Assembly (NCBI GenBank): GCA_051893555.1
Contig: JBJFHL010000007.1
Span: forward strand, 101,252 to 165,251
Direction: 5' to 3'
Origin: RGIG7179 sp051893555
Lineage (GTDB): Bacteria; Bacillota; Clostridia; Peptostreptococcales; Anaerovoracaceae
DNA: 64,000 nt
Part shown: piece by piece, positions 16,496 to 25,370 of the stretch
How the letters are laid out: every line of letters starts with the position of its first letter
Position numbering within the stretch: the stretch's first letter is position 1
Made by a program: the position numbers and the translations under genes
The notes under the pieces: generated by a model
Told to the model about the DNA's origin: nothing
Databases searched by the model: none
Seen by the model: only the letters and a program-made list of their open reading frames with translations

Positions 16496-17557
16496 TTAGA
16501 AGTTTTTCATCTTTTCTGCCTGATCGCTGGTGATCAGACCATCAATAATCTCATCGATATCTCCATCCAGGAAGCTGTCCAGCTTATAGATCGTCATGCC
16601 GATTCTGTGATCGGTAATGCGTCCCTGCGGGAAATTGTAGGTCCGGATCCGTTCACTTCGGTCACCGGAGCCCACCTGGCTCTTTCTTTCTGCGGAGATC
16701 TCCGCATTCTGTTCCTGCAGCTTCATGTCATAAAGCCGGGAGCGAAGTACCTTGAAGGCCTTATCCTTATTTTTGATCTGAGATTTTTCATCCTGGCAGG
16801 TAACCACCAGCCCTGTCGGAATATGGGTCAGACGCACTGCAGAGTCTGTCGTATTTACGCACTGACCGCCGTTGCCGGAAGAACGGTACACATCTACTCT
16901 GACATCGTTTGGATTGATTTCCACTTCCACATCGTCCACCTCAGGCAGCACAGCCACGGTAGCTGCCGAAGTATGAATTCTTCCGGAAGATTCCGTAGCC
17001 GGTACACGCTGTACACGGTGCGTACCGCTTTCGTATTTCATGCGGGAGTAGGCACCCTTGCCCTTGATCAGGACACTAGCCTCCTTGATGCCGCCGATGC
17101 CCGTATCATTGACATCCATCAGCTCCGCCTTCCAGCCGCGGCGCTCCGCATATCTTAAATACATTCTCAGAAGATCCTGACCGAAAAGGGCGGCCTCTTC
17201 CCCGCCGGTGCCGGCACGGATCTCCAGAATAACGTTTTTCTCATCATTCGGGTCCTTCGGAAGCATGAGGATCTTCAGTTCCTCCTCCATCTTCGGAATC
17301 TGATCCTCCAGCTCGGAGAGCTCCATCTTCGCCAGTTCCTTCAGCTCTTCGTCGCCGGATTCCAGCATCTCCTTTGCTTCTGCGATACCTTCCTTCGCCT
17401 TCTTATATTCCTTATACTTATTTACGATGGGCTCCATTTCGCCCATTTCTTTGATGTGTTTCTGCCAGACAGGCTGGTTGTTGATCACGTCAGGGTCGGA
17501 TACCTTCAGTGCCAGCTCTTCATATTTTTCCAAAATAAAATCCAGTTTGTCGAACAT
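16496..17557 (-). CDS. prfA: Peptide chain release factor 1
   Basis: 353 residues. The stop-codon reading tripeptide is PAT (186-188, in RVQRVPATESSGR), which identifies RF1 (UAA/UAG). The GGQ peptidyl-hydrolysis motif is at 230-232 in SSGNGGQCVNTTDSAVR; most RF1 proteins have AGGQHVN, so Asn and Cys are small local changes. Gln232 is methylated by PrmC, encoded two genes upstream. A CCGGTTTTT/AAAACCGG hairpin lies just before the start (17592-17619), of unknown meaning. Confidence 0.97.
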   Translation of the reverse strand: MFDKLDFILEKYEELALKVSDPDVINNQPVWQKHIKEMGEMEPIVNKYKEYKKAKEGIAEAKEMLESGDEELKELAKMELSELEDQIPKMEEELKILMLPKDPNDEKNVILEIRAGTGGEEAALFGQDLLRMYLRYAERRGWKAELMDVNDTGIGGIKEASVLIKGKGAYSRMKYESGTHRVQRVPATESSGRIHTSAATVAVLPEVDDVEVEINPNDVRVDVYRSSGNGGQCVNTTDSAVRLTHIPTGLVVTCQDEKSQIKNKDKAFKVLRSRLYDMKLQEQNAEISAERKSQVGSGDRSERIRTYNFPQGRITDHRIGMTIYKLDSFLDGDIDEIIDGLITSDQAEKMKNF

Positions 17558-17731
17558 GTCATTCTCCTATACTCTTTATTCTCACATTTTCTCCGGTTTT
17601 CGGGCACGCAAAAACCGGGTATAACTCGTAATATCCTAATTTATTATTGTACCATAAAAAGCGCTTCAGAAAAACAGAAACTTTAAAAAAACAGTCAAAA
17701 ATCCCAATTCATGGCGGTTCTCACGGCAAAG

Positions 17732-17760
17732 AAAAACCCGGAAAGAATCTCCCGGGTTTC
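17732..17760 (-). terminator. Intrinsic terminator after rpmE
   Basis: On the minus strand AAACCCGG and CCGGGTTT pair around a 12-base loop region, followed by TTTCTTT. It isolates rpmE from prfA. Confidence 0.8.
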
Positions 17761-17772
17761 GTCTTCTCATGA

Positions 17773-17973
17773 TTAGTCGATCTTGTACTTGTTCTTGAAC
17801 TTTTCCACACGGCCGCCTCTGTTGATGAACTTCTGCTGACCGGTAAAGAACGGATGACATGCTGAGCATACGTCAAGTCTTAATTCTTCCTTCGTGGATC
17901 TGGTAACAAAGGTATTACCACATGCGCAAGTAACTTTACATTCCTTATAATCAGGATGGATTCCTTCCTTCAT
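17773..17973 (-). CDS. rpmE: 50S ribosomal protein L31
   Basis: 66 residues. It is the zinc-binding type, with Cys16, Cys18 (CACGN) and the CSAC pair near 36-39. Typical start is MKEGIHPDYKECKVTC and typical end GGRVEKFKNKYK. It has its own promoter and terminator within the rho-prfA cluster, so it can be expressed independently of prmC and prfA. Confidence 0.98.
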   Translation of the reverse strand: MKEGIHPDYKECKVTCACGNTFVTRSTKEELRLDVCSACHPFFTGQQKFINRGGRVEKFKNKYKID

Positions 17974-18052
17974 GTTTCTCCCTCTTTCCTGCTCCGGTAT
18001 CTGACCTTCGCATAATTTTATGGTTTACTGTAAAATCCGCTACAGCCTTTAT

Positions 18053-18081
18053 ACTATAACACAGGTTCTGCTGCAAAACAA
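18053..18081 (-). promoter_or_regulatory. Promoter of rpmE
   Basis: TTGTTT (18076-18081), 17-base spacer, TATAGT (18053-18058) on the minus strand, in the 140-base gap between prmC and rpmE. Confidence 0.6.
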
Positions 18082-18113
18082 GCACTTTTTAGCGGTTTTT
18101 TTCTGTTTTTTTG

Positions 18114-19025
18114 CTATTTCTTCTTTGGCGACAGAATCGCTGTCACGATTCTGTCCCGTCCTGCCAGATCCTTCAGTCCCGTCACATAGCTGTACCTGTC
18201 ATCTGTCGAAAACAATTTCGTGACTTCTCCCATCTGGTCATGTCCGATCTCCATCATCAGAATTCCCTCTTTTTTCAGAAATTCCGGTGCCTGGTCGGCG
18301 ATGATCCGATAGAACATCAGTCCGTCTTCCCCGCCATCCAACGCAGAAAGAGGCTCATGATCTTTCACTTCCGGCTGCAATGTGGCAATGACTTCAGAGC
18401 GTATGTAAGGCGGGTTGGAAAGAATCAGATCAAATTTTCTGTTTCCCAGCTTTCCCCGAAATGCCTCAAACATATCACTTTTCACCATCTTCACCGATTT
18501 GGCGCCCAGACTTGCAGCGTTCCTCTCCGCCATGGCCAACGCATCCCCGCTGATGTCGGAACAGGTGACCTTACAGCCTTCTGCCAGCTTATCGATGGAA
18601 ATACCGATAGCACCGCTGCCGCAGCACAGGTCCAGAACCGCCCAGTTTTTTCTGGCTCTGCAATTCAATGCTTCTCCACGAAGCTTATTCTTATTGATAA
18701 CATCCAGTGCATCTTCCACCAGAGTTTCCGTATCCTGTCTCGGGATCAGCACCTTGTCGCTGACCTGAAAGGTCAACCCCATAAATTCCTGCTCTCCGGT
18801 AATATGCTGCAGCGGCACCCGGCAAGCCCTGCGGGCCACCAGATCGAAATATTCCTCACACTGGTTGTCCTGCATCACATCCTGCCACCGCATCATCAGT
18901 CGGGTCCGATCAATATGCATCATGTAGCAGAAAAGTTCTTTCGCATCGATGGCTGCATCCTCCACGCCGGCATCCGCCAGCTGATTTTCTCCGATTTTTA
19001 TTAATTCCTTGACTGGTAAACTCAT
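18114..19025 (-). CDS. prmC: Release factor glutamine N5-methyltransferase
   Basis: 303 residues. The N-terminal helical domain (1-95) contacts the release factor. The Rossmann methyltransferase domain has the SAM loop VLDLCCGSGAIGI and the catalytic NPPY at 204-207. It methylates the GGQ glutamine of RF1 and RF2. Its ATGA start overlaps the stop of the DUF1385 gene (19022-19025). prfA lies downstream, so enzyme and substrate are co-located. Confidence 0.96.
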   Translation of the reverse strand: MSLPVKELIKIGENQLADAGVEDAAIDAKELFCYMMHIDRTRLMMRWQDVMQDNQCEEYFDLVARRACRVPLQHITGEQEFMGLTFQVSDKVLIPRQDTETLVEDALDVINKNKLRGEALNCRARKNWAVLDLCCGSGAIGISIDKLAEGCKVTCSDISGDALAMAERNAASLGAKSVKMVKSDMFEAFRGKLGNRKFDLILSNPPYIRSEVIATLQPEVKDHEPLSALDGGEDGLMFYRIIADQAPEFLKKEGILMMEIGHDQMGEVTKLFSTDDRYSYVTGLKDLAGRDRIVTAILSPKKK

Positions 19026-20038
19026 TCTTCTTCCTTCACTTCTTCTTTCTCCTCGGGAACAGGTTCTCCGTTGAGATCACAGATTCCTTCGAAATAAGGT
19101 GTTCCTGCCGGCTTCAGCACGGCTTTCATTGCCGCGATTGCCACCTCCAGCTGTGCATCCGATGGTTCCTTTGTGGTCAGCTTCTGCACGTAAAGCCCCG
19201 GCAAGCTCAAAACTTTCACCACAGGATTACTGCTTCTGCCTGCCCATTTCAGGAGTTCATAGGAAAGGCCTGCAATCAGAGGCAGCACCAGAAGACGTCC
19301 GGCAACCCGAAGAAATACGTTAGGCCAGCCCATGAGAGCGTGTACCAGCACGGCAATAATCATGACGAATACCAGGAAACTGGTTCCGCACCGCGGATGT
19401 ACCGTATAAAACTGCTGTGCGTTTTCCGGGGTCAAGTCCAGATTGTTTTCAAAACAGTGGATAGTCTTATGCTCCGCACCATGATACTGAAATACCGTTT
19501 TTATGTCCGGCATTTTGGATATGAGGACGATATACAGCATGAAAATCAGAATACGCACGATGCCTTCCACCAGATTCATCAGCAGAATACTACTGGTCAG
19601 ATGGGAAACCCATCCTACCACCACCGTAGGAAGCAGCATGAATAAACCAACGCTCATGGCAATGGCCAGCACCACAGAAAGAACCATGAGGATCTTCCAT
19701 GCCTTTTCCTTTCCCAGCTTCTCTTCCACCCAGACATCAAATTTGTCTTTCTCATAATCTTCCGGGTAAAATTCCTCCAGCTTGTCTGCAGAGTACATCA
19801 GAACCTTGGTACCGTATACCATGGAGTTCACGAAGTTGACCACGCCGCGGATAATGGGAACTTTCCCCCATTTGCTTCCCTTCGGATTCGCTTCGGTTTT
19901 CATGAAGATCCTTCCGTCCGGCATGCGGATTCCGATGGCGGTCCGTTCCGGTCCCCGCATCATAATTCCTTCCATGATGGCCTGACCGCCGATCGAGGTA
20001 GGACAGGCATCCTTTAAAAATACTTTCTTTAAATCCAT
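19022..20038 (-). CDS. DUF1385 (YqhQ-like) membrane protein
   Basis: 338 residues with about four membrane helices between residues 110 and 260. The N-terminal motif PTSIGGQAIMEGIMMRGPE and the central QYHGAEHKTIHCFENN and VHPRCGTSFLVFVM are the family's hallmark; conserved His, Glu and Cys hint at metal binding. Function is unknown in the literature I know. It is regularly found beside rpmE, prmC and prfA in Firmicutes, as here, and overlaps prmC by 4 bases. Confidence 0.93.
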   Translation of the reverse strand: MDLKKVFLKDACPTSIGGQAIMEGIMMRGPERTAIGIRMPDGRIFMKTEANPKGSKWGKVPIIRGVVNFVNSMVYGTKVLMYSADKLEEFYPEDYEKDKFDVWVEEKLGKEKAWKILMVLSVVLAIAMSVGLFMLLPTVVVGWVSHLTSSILLMNLVEGIVRILIFMLYIVLISKMPDIKTVFQYHGAEHKTIHCFENNLDLTPENAQQFYTVHPRCGTSFLVFVMIIAVLVHALMGWPNVFLRVAGRLLVLPLIAGLSYELLKWAGRSSNPVVKVLSLPGLYVQKLTTKEPSDAQLEVAIAAMKAVLKPAGTPYFEGICDLNGEPVPEEKEEVKEEE

Positions 20039-20053
20039 ATTGTTTCCCTTATG

Positions 20054-21481
20054 CTATGCGTTCATAAATACTTTTTTGATAATCTGCACGAAATTCTTAT
20101 TATTCTTCGTATGGGCCAGGTTATCGATGATGGTTTCCGTCACTTCCTGCGGGCTGGCGTTTGCCATGGCCCGGCGCATGAGCCAGACAGCCTCCATTTC
20201 GTCCTGATCCAGAAGCAGATCTTCTCTTCTGGTGCCTGATTTATTCAGGCTCACTGCCGGGAAGATCCTCATCTCAGACAGTTTTCTGTCCAGATGCAGC
20301 TCCATATTACCTGTACCCTTAAATTCTTCAAATATAACATCATCCATGCGACTCCCTGTTTCTACCAGTGCAGTTGCCAGAATGGTGATGGAACCGCCTT
20401 CTTCCAGCTTTCTTGCCGCACCGAAGAATTTCTTCGGCTTATGAAGGGCACCGGGATCCAGTCCGCCGGACAGAGTTCTGCCGGAAGCAGGTACTACCAG
20501 ATTATACGCCCTGGCCAACCGGGTTATGCTGTCCAGCAGAATCACAACATCTCTTCCGTGTTCAGCCAGACGCTGCGCCCTCGCCAGGACCATTTCCGCC
20601 ACTTTCACATGATGCTGCGGCTGTTCATCGAAGGTGGAGAAAAGAACCTCACCGCTCTTCAGCGAACGCTTCATATCGGTGACTTCTTCCGGACGTTCAT
20701 CCACCAGCAGCACGATCAGCTCCACTTCCGGATAGTTCTCTTCGATGGAATGGGCCACTTGCTTCAGAAGCACGGTTTTCCCAGCCTTCGGCGGCGCCAC
20801 GATCAGGCCGCGCTGTCCCTTTCCGATGGGAGCTACCAGATCGATGATGCGCATGGCAAGCCCCTTGGTGTCCGTTTCCAGCCGCAGACGCTCATACGGG
20901 AACACTGGTGTCAGACTGTCAAAATCCGGTCTCCGGATCGCCGCACCCGGCTCATCGCCGTTTACTGTCAGCACATACAGCAGTGCTCCAAACTTTTCTC
21001 CCGGGTTTGGCAGACGCGTTATCCCACGGATCTTGTCCCCCGTCTTCAGATTAAATCTGCGGATCTGCGTCGGTGACACATAAATATCTCTGTCACTGGT
21101 GAGAAAGTTGGAAAAACGCAGGAAGCCGAAATTGTTTTCTTCCTGGATTTCCAGAATACCTTCTACCTCGGGACGTTCGCCCCGGTTCTGATTCGGCTGC
21201 CGCACGCCTGTTTCTGCTTCCGTCTGTGCTTCTTCCGGAATGCAATCCGAAGAATCTGCGGGATCTGCCTGCACCTCTGCCGCCTGCCCGGTTTCCTCTT
21301 TCAAAGATTCCTGAATTTCCGTTTTCTCTTCCGGCTGCGTTTTCGCCTTCGGTGGTCTTCCCCGTGGCCGTTTTGGCTTCGGAGTTTCTTCCTGCATTGC
21401 CGGTTTCTCCTTCTTCACAGCATTCTCCTGTGCTGTGTAAACATTTGGAATTTCTTCCGCTATGGTTTGTTTCTCTCTCAT
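20054..21481 (-). CDS. rho: Transcription termination factor Rho with AT-hook-like N-terminal tail
   Basis: 475 residues. Residues 1-105 are a low-complexity, acidic/basic tail without the usual Rho_N helical domain; it contains RPRGRPPK (38-45), an AT-hook-like motif. An RNA-binding cold-shock-like domain follows (about 106-175, FGFLRFSNFLTSDRDIYVSP). The hexameric ATPase has Walker A APPKAGKT (GKT 234-236), Walker B VVILLDSITRLARAYN and the Q/R-loop region PASGRTLSGGLDP. It is the first gene of a unit with DUF1385 and prmC, 15 bases apart. Confidence 0.97.
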   Translation of the reverse strand: MREKQTIAEEIPNVYTAQENAVKKEKPAMQEETPKPKRPRGRPPKAKTQPEEKTEIQESLKEETGQAAEVQADPADSSDCIPEEAQTEAETGVRQPNQNRGERPEVEGILEIQEENNFGFLRFSNFLTSDRDIYVSPTQIRRFNLKTGDKIRGITRLPNPGEKFGALLYVLTVNGDEPGAAIRRPDFDSLTPVFPYERLRLETDTKGLAMRIIDLVAPIGKGQRGLIVAPPKAGKTVLLKQVAHSIEENYPEVELIVLLVDERPEEVTDMKRSLKSGEVLFSTFDEQPQHHVKVAEMVLARAQRLAEHGRDVVILLDSITRLARAYNLVVPASGRTLSGGLDPGALHKPKKFFGAARKLEEGGSITILATALVETGSRMDDVIFEEFKGTGNMELHLDRKLSEMRIFPAVSLNKSGTRREDLLLDQDEMEAVWLMRRAMANASPQEVTETIIDNLAHTKNNKNFVQIIKKVFMNA

Positions 21482-21649
21482 GGGATTCCTTTCACACAGC
21501 CTGCCAGAAGGGCTGCATCTTTCAGATTTCTACGACTTTCTGTTTCAGAACTATATTAAAAGAATTGTTCAGATGAATTACAATAATCAGTCAAAACTAT
21601 CATATACTTCCCGAAGCAAAAAAACAAGTGATTTTTCTGTGATAACACT

Positions 21650-22777
21650 TTAAGCCAGGCCTTTGATCGCACCCAGAAGCAAATGAAACCGCTCTTCGAT
21701 GGAATCCACCCGCAGAAACTCATCTGCACTGTGATACTTATCACTTTCCGGTCCGCAGCCGTCCATAACAGCGGTACCCATCTCCGACAGCAGGCTGCCG
21801 TCAGACGCGCCACCCACGCTGAGGAAGTCCGGATGAATTCCCATCTTCTCCGCTTCTTTTCGAAGAAGCTCCATCATCGCTCTGGTATTTTCATTCGGCT
21901 TCATCGGCGGCATCTGCGCAAGCTTTTCCCAGGTGACCTTTACGCCTTTCACCACAGGCTCCGCACACAGACAATCCAGCTTCTGCAAAAGCGCATCCAA
22001 CTGCTGGAAGCTGGTGAACCGCACATCAAATACCGTTTCGCATTCGGCAGCTACAACGTTCGATGCCGTTCCGCCTTTGATGACGCCTGCGTTTACTGTC
22101 AGACCCGTCTCAAAATCTGTCAGTGCATGCATTTTCTGTACCAGATCTGCCATCTCCAGAATGGCGCTGGCACCATCCTTCGGCGCATTTCCTGCATGTG
22201 CAGCGATTCCATGGCATCGAATCACAATATCTGCCACGCCTTTTCGCTGATAAACGAAATGCCCTCCCAGTCTGCCCGGTTCCAGCACGAAAGCATACCG
22301 GCTTCTTGCAGCAATATTCTGCATCGCCTGCTCAGAATCTTCTGAACCTGTTTCTTCATCGCTGTTGTGGCAGACACAGACTTTCAGCTGCGGACATTCT
22401 TCACGCAATGCTCTGGTCAGATGAAATGCCAGCAGATCTCCTGCTTTCATATCACCTATGCCCGGTCCATACGCCCATTTCCCGTCGTCGCTGAGGGTAA
22501 ACGGCCGCTCCGCCGCCGTACCTCTGTCAAACACGGTATCCATGTGCCCCAGAAACAGAACATCGACTTCTTCCGCTTCCGGATGGGTCAGTATCTCCAA
22601 ATAGGGCCGGCTGTCCGGCCCCTGGGCGATCCGTCTGGGAGAAAGGCCGATTTCTTCATATTTTCCACAGAGAAAATCAGCCACCCGGTTCAAGCCTTCG
22701 ATATCTGAAGAGCCGCTGTCCATATTCACCAGTGTCTCCAGATCCCTCATATATTCTTCTTTCTTAAAAATTGCCAA
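21650..22777 (-). CDS. M20 family metallopeptidase
   Basis: 375 residues from a TTG start at 22777, chosen because GGGAGGG lies 9 bases upstream; the next ATG would be residue 10. Zinc ligands of the ArgE/carboxypeptidase G2 group are visible: FLGHMDTVF (His), GIGDMKAGD (bridging Asp), SDEETGS (catalytic and metal Glu), FVLEPGR and the late YHSADEF. A dimerisation domain is inserted at about 175-285. It probably hydrolyses small peptides or N-acyl amino acids in the cytoplasm; the exact substrate is unknown. Monocistronic. Confidence 0.9.
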   Translation of the reverse strand: MAIFKKEEYMRDLETLVNMDSGSSDIEGLNRVADFLCGKYEEIGLSPRRIAQGPDSRPYLEILTHPEAEEVDVLFLGHMDTVFDRGTAAERPFTLSDDGKWAYGPGIGDMKAGDLLAFHLTRALREECPQLKVCVCHNSDEETGSEDSEQAMQNIAARSRYAFVLEPGRLGGHFVYQRKGVADIVIRCHGIAAHAGNAPKDGASAILEMADLVQKMHALTDFETGLTVNAGVIKGGTASNVVAAECETVFDVRFTSFQQLDALLQKLDCLCAEPVVKGVKVTWEKLAQMPPMKPNENTRAMMELLRKEAEKMGIHPDFLSVGGASDGSLLSEMGTAVMDGCGPESDKYHSADEFLRVDSIEERFHLLLGAIKGLA

Positions 22778-22866
22778 TGCACTACCCTCCCACTGTTTGA
22801 TCGAATTGTATTCTTATCATATCCACTACGGGGTACCTTGTCAATATCCGGCTGCAAAACCTCATG

Positions 22867-22897
22867 AAAAAGGGCTCCGTGACTTTCGGAGCCCTTT
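22867..22897 (-). terminator. Intrinsic terminator after hbd
   Basis: AGGGCTCC (22871-22878) and GGAGCCCT (22888-22895) form a perfect 8-base stem, with a T-run on the minus strand. Confidence 0.85.
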
Positions 22898-22924
22898 TTC
22901 GGGTAAGTAATTTATATATGGATG

Positions 22925-23773
22925 TTATTTTCTGTAGTCGTAGAAGCCGATACCGGTCTTTCTTCCCAGCTTGCCTGCTCTTACCATCTTTCTCAGCAGA
23001 GTATGTGCTCTGTATTTCGGATCACCATATTCCGTGTACAGAACGTCCATAATCGCCAGAACAACGTCCAGACCGATCAGATCACCTAATTCCAGAGGTC
23101 CCATCGGGTGGTTAGCGCCCAGCTTCATTGCAGTATCAATGCCCTTTGCATCTGCAACGCCATCCGCCAGGATGCCGATACCTTCGTTGATCATAGGGAT
23201 CAGGATTCTGTTCACAACGAATCCAGGAGCTTCTTCTACTTCTACCGGGGTCTTGCCCAGTGCTTCCGTCAGAGCTACAATAGTGTCCCTGGTTTCATCG
23301 GAAGTAGCCAGTCCCTTAATGATTTCAACCAGCTTCATTGCAGGAACAGGGTTGAAGAAGTGCATTCCGATTACCTTGTCAGGTCTGCCGGTTGCAGCAG
23401 CGATTTCGGTAATGGATAAAGATGATGTATTGGTAGCAATGATTGTTTCAGGCTTGCAAAGCTTATCCAGTTCTGCGAACAGTGCTTTCTTTGCTTCCAT
23501 GTCTTCCGTTGCCGCTTCGATGACCAGATCTGCATCCGCGATGATGTTGATATCGGTGGAACCGGTGATTCTGCTCAGAATCGCTTCTTTTTCCTCTGCA
23601 GTAATCTTTTCCTTGGCAACCATCTTATCCAGATTCTTGGTTACGGTAGCAAGACCCTTTTCCACGGAAGATTCTCTTCTTGCTCTCATAACAACTTCAT
23701 ATCCGTTCTGTGCCAGTACCTGAATGATTCCGGCACCCATGGTACCTGTTCCTAATACACCAATTTTTTTCAT
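22925..23773 (-). CDS. hbd: 3-hydroxybutyryl-CoA dehydrogenase
   Basis: 282 residues from ATG 23773, which follows AAGGAGGC at 7 bases; a TTG two codons earlier is less likely. The NAD-binding motif is IGVLGTGTMGAGI, the catalytic segment GMHFFNPVPAMKLVEI carries the His, and PGFVVNRIL and GPLELGDLIGLDV are typical. It oxidises or reduces 3-hydroxybutyryl-CoA/acetoacetyl-CoA in butyrate formation. In many clostridia it sits with crt, bcd and etf; here it stands alone, with a long structured leader that suggests separate control. Confidence 0.95.
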   Translation of the reverse strand: MKKIGVLGTGTMGAGIIQVLAQNGYEVVMRARRESSVEKGLATVTKNLDKMVAKEKITAEEKEAILSRITGSTDINIIADADLVIEAATEDMEAKKALFAELDKLCKPETIIATNTSSLSITEIAAATGRPDKVIGMHFFNPVPAMKLVEIIKGLATSDETRDTIVALTEALGKTPVEVEEAPGFVVNRILIPMINEGIGILADGVADAKGIDTAMKLGANHPMGPLELGDLIGLDVVLAIMDVLYTEYGDPKYRAHTLLRKMVRAGKLGRKTGIGFYDYRK

Positions 23774-23975
23774 ATTCAATGCCTCCTTAAAATTTGTTAC
23801 AATCCACGCACAGTGGGAAGCCGGATGTATTCTTCATCCGACTGCATAAGAAAACGTTAACCCGCCTCTGCCTCATACACCTGCCTTTTCGCTGCGTGGC
23901 AGAAACCGGTCATGCTTCTTGTCACGCCGCCGGTTTCGTTAAAAAATTAACTTTTTCTCATGTATACATTATATC
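23774..23975 (-). promoter_or_regulatory. Long structured 5' leader of hbd
   Basis: A TATAAT on the minus strand near 23970-23977 with no good -35 box suggests a leader of about 190 bases. It holds a perfect stem GAAACCGG/CCGGTTTC (23902-23909 with 23930-23937), CTGCC/GGCAG (23881-23885 with 23898-23902), and CGGATG/CATCCG (23822-23827 with 23835-23840). I do not recognise a known riboswitch class. The rest of the 411-base gap up to 24190 holds the promoter of the next gene. Confidence 0.45.
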
Positions 23976-24089
23976 ATACTTTTGCAAAAATGGAACCCCA
24001 TTTTCCATATTATTTTTTTATTTTTTCTTCATTCAGAAAAAGCGGCTCCAGATGAGACACCCTGAAACAGTAGTCAAATGTTTGCAGAT

Positions 24090-24115
24090 TGTAACAAATT
24101 GTGACATATTTCGAC
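24090..24115 (+). promoter_or_regulatory. Candidate ECF-sigma promoter of the small secreted protein
   Basis: TGTAAC (24090-24095), 16 bases, CGAC (24112-24115). This resembles promoters read by ECF sigma factors such as SigX/SigM of Bacillus. A TATAAT at 24138-24143 without a good -35 box is the alternative. Confidence 0.4.
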
Positions 24116-24190
24116 CCTACATGCGCCCATCATAATTTATAATATGTGTGAAAGTGTCAAATCATATTTCACAAACGAAAGGAGAAGAAA

Positions 24191-24610
24191 ATGAAAATGA
24201 AAAAGAAAATTTTATGCACCGTCCTGATTCTGGTCCTGCTACTCACCGCCGCGGTCAGCGCCTATGCAGAGACAGGAATCCAGCCAAGGGACACCAATAT
24301 GGTTACGTTCATAACGAACCGTACCAGCCGTACCTCTGCTGATGTCACAGTATCCGTAACATTCTCCGATGTGGTAGACAGTTACAACGTTATCATTTAC
24401 CTTCAGAAGAAGGTAAACGGCCAGTGGGTGCTGGATACCACAAATGAAGAGTATGTGTTTTTTAATAACGGATCTAAAACGTCCAATTTCATCTTCGCAA
24501 ATGCATACACTCACCTTTCAGAAGGTGTCATTTACCGGATTAAATGTATCAGTAAAGACTATATCGGAGATTCTACTTACATCACTACAACTTATTCAAA
24601 CCAGTTCTAA
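24191..24610 (+). CDS. Small secreted protein, function unknown
   Basis: 139 residues; AAAGGAGAAG precedes the start. Residues 1-26 are a classical signal peptide (basic KMKKK, then LCTVLILVLLLTAAVSA, cleavage near AYA-ET). The mature part of about 112 residues is beta-rich and Thr/Ser/Tyr-rich, without Cys except one (RIKCISKD). It probably acts outside the membrane. Its last 26 bases overlap the end of the convergent DUF4367 gene, and a shared hairpin ends its transcript. The neighbourhood suggests it belongs to the sigma-factor module; function is unknown. Confidence 0.7.
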   Translation: MKMKKKILCTVLILVLLLTAAVSAYAETGIQPRDTNMVTFITNRTSRTSADVTVSVTFSDVVDSYNVIIYLQKKVNGQWVLDTTNEEYVFFNNGSKTSNFIFANAYTHLSEGVIYRIKCISKDYIGDSTYITTTYSNQF

Positions 24611-25370
24611 TAGAGGCTATCATAGCCTCTATTTCATTTTCCATTTCTTTGTCCGATTTAATATGTATTTCTGTCTCCATATAAGATAAGGCGTAATAAA
24701 TCGTTTCCTTATCTTCCTTCAAATATACATCCATCCCATTTATCTTTTTTCTCGTTTGAAAGTGATGGAACGTTGTTACTTTATTGTTTTCACCAGAAGA
24801 ACTCAGGGATTCGTCAACTCTTACCTCCGGCAATCCTTCCGCTTCAAAGAAAATTTCAAAATACAGGAAATTGCTCACAGTTTTTATCTTCACAGACCTC
24901 AGCGAATACCCTTCCGGAATGTAGTCGAACCAGACCATTTCCTTCTGGTATACATTCGGAATATCATTGTATTCGGTAAAGGTTGCGGTCCACATTTCTG
25001 TATTTCCGTTCCCATCCCCGCCGATGACGACGCTGCCGTTTTCCAAATTGACAGCTGTATCAGGTATTCGTCCTGCCTGGGTTTCTTCCGGCGCAAAGAA
25101 TCCTTTCATATACAGGCTTCCAAAGAGGAAAAATACGCATGCAAAAACAGCCGCGACAGAAACAGCACGGCGCCGCAGTATGCGGCGGCGCGTTTCACGC
25201 TGCCGGCAGGCGGCGTCCATCAGCATTCGAAGCCCATCATCCTTCGAATTCTCTGCGTCAGAATTATACCCGGGAGCATACGTTTTGGAGGACAGCGCAG
25301 TCTCCGAAGAACCTGTTTCAAACGCTCGGCGGATTCGTTCATCAACCAGCTTTCTGTATTCCGTTCCCAT
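24585..25370 (-). CDS. DUF4367 membrane protein, candidate anti-sigma factor
   Basis: 261 residues from ATG 25370, which overlaps the sigma stop as TGATG and follows GGGAG; a TTG at 25376 is an alternative. Residues 1-75 are cytoplasmic and charged, one membrane helix is at about 77-98 (AVSVAAVFACVFFLFGSLY), and the extracytoplasmic part ends in a DUF4367 domain (WFDYIPEGYSLRSVKI to the end). DUF4367 proteins are often encoded after sigma factors and are thought to act as membrane regulators. The anti-sigma role is inferred from order and topology. Confidence 0.75.
   Translation of the reverse strand: MGTEYRKLVDERIRRAFETGSSETALSSKTYAPGYNSDAENSKDDGLRMLMDAACRQRETRRRILRRRAVSVAAVFACVFFLFGSLYMKGFFAPEETQAGRIPDTAVNLENGSVVIGGDGNGNTEMWTATFTEYNDIPNVYQKEMVWFDYIPEGYSLRSVKIKTVSNFLYFEIFFEAEGLPEVRVDESLSSSGENNKVTTFHHFQTRKKINGMDVYLKEDKETIYYALSYMETEIHIKSDKEMENEIEAMIASIRTGLNKL
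24606..24634. terminator. Terminator shared by convergent genes, inside coding sequence
   Basis: AATAGAGGCTAT and ATAGCCTCTATT are perfect complements (24609-24633), followed by TTCATTTT. The hairpin follows the stop of the secreted protein gene and also encodes residues EIEAMIASI of the DUF4367 protein. Confidence 0.7.
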
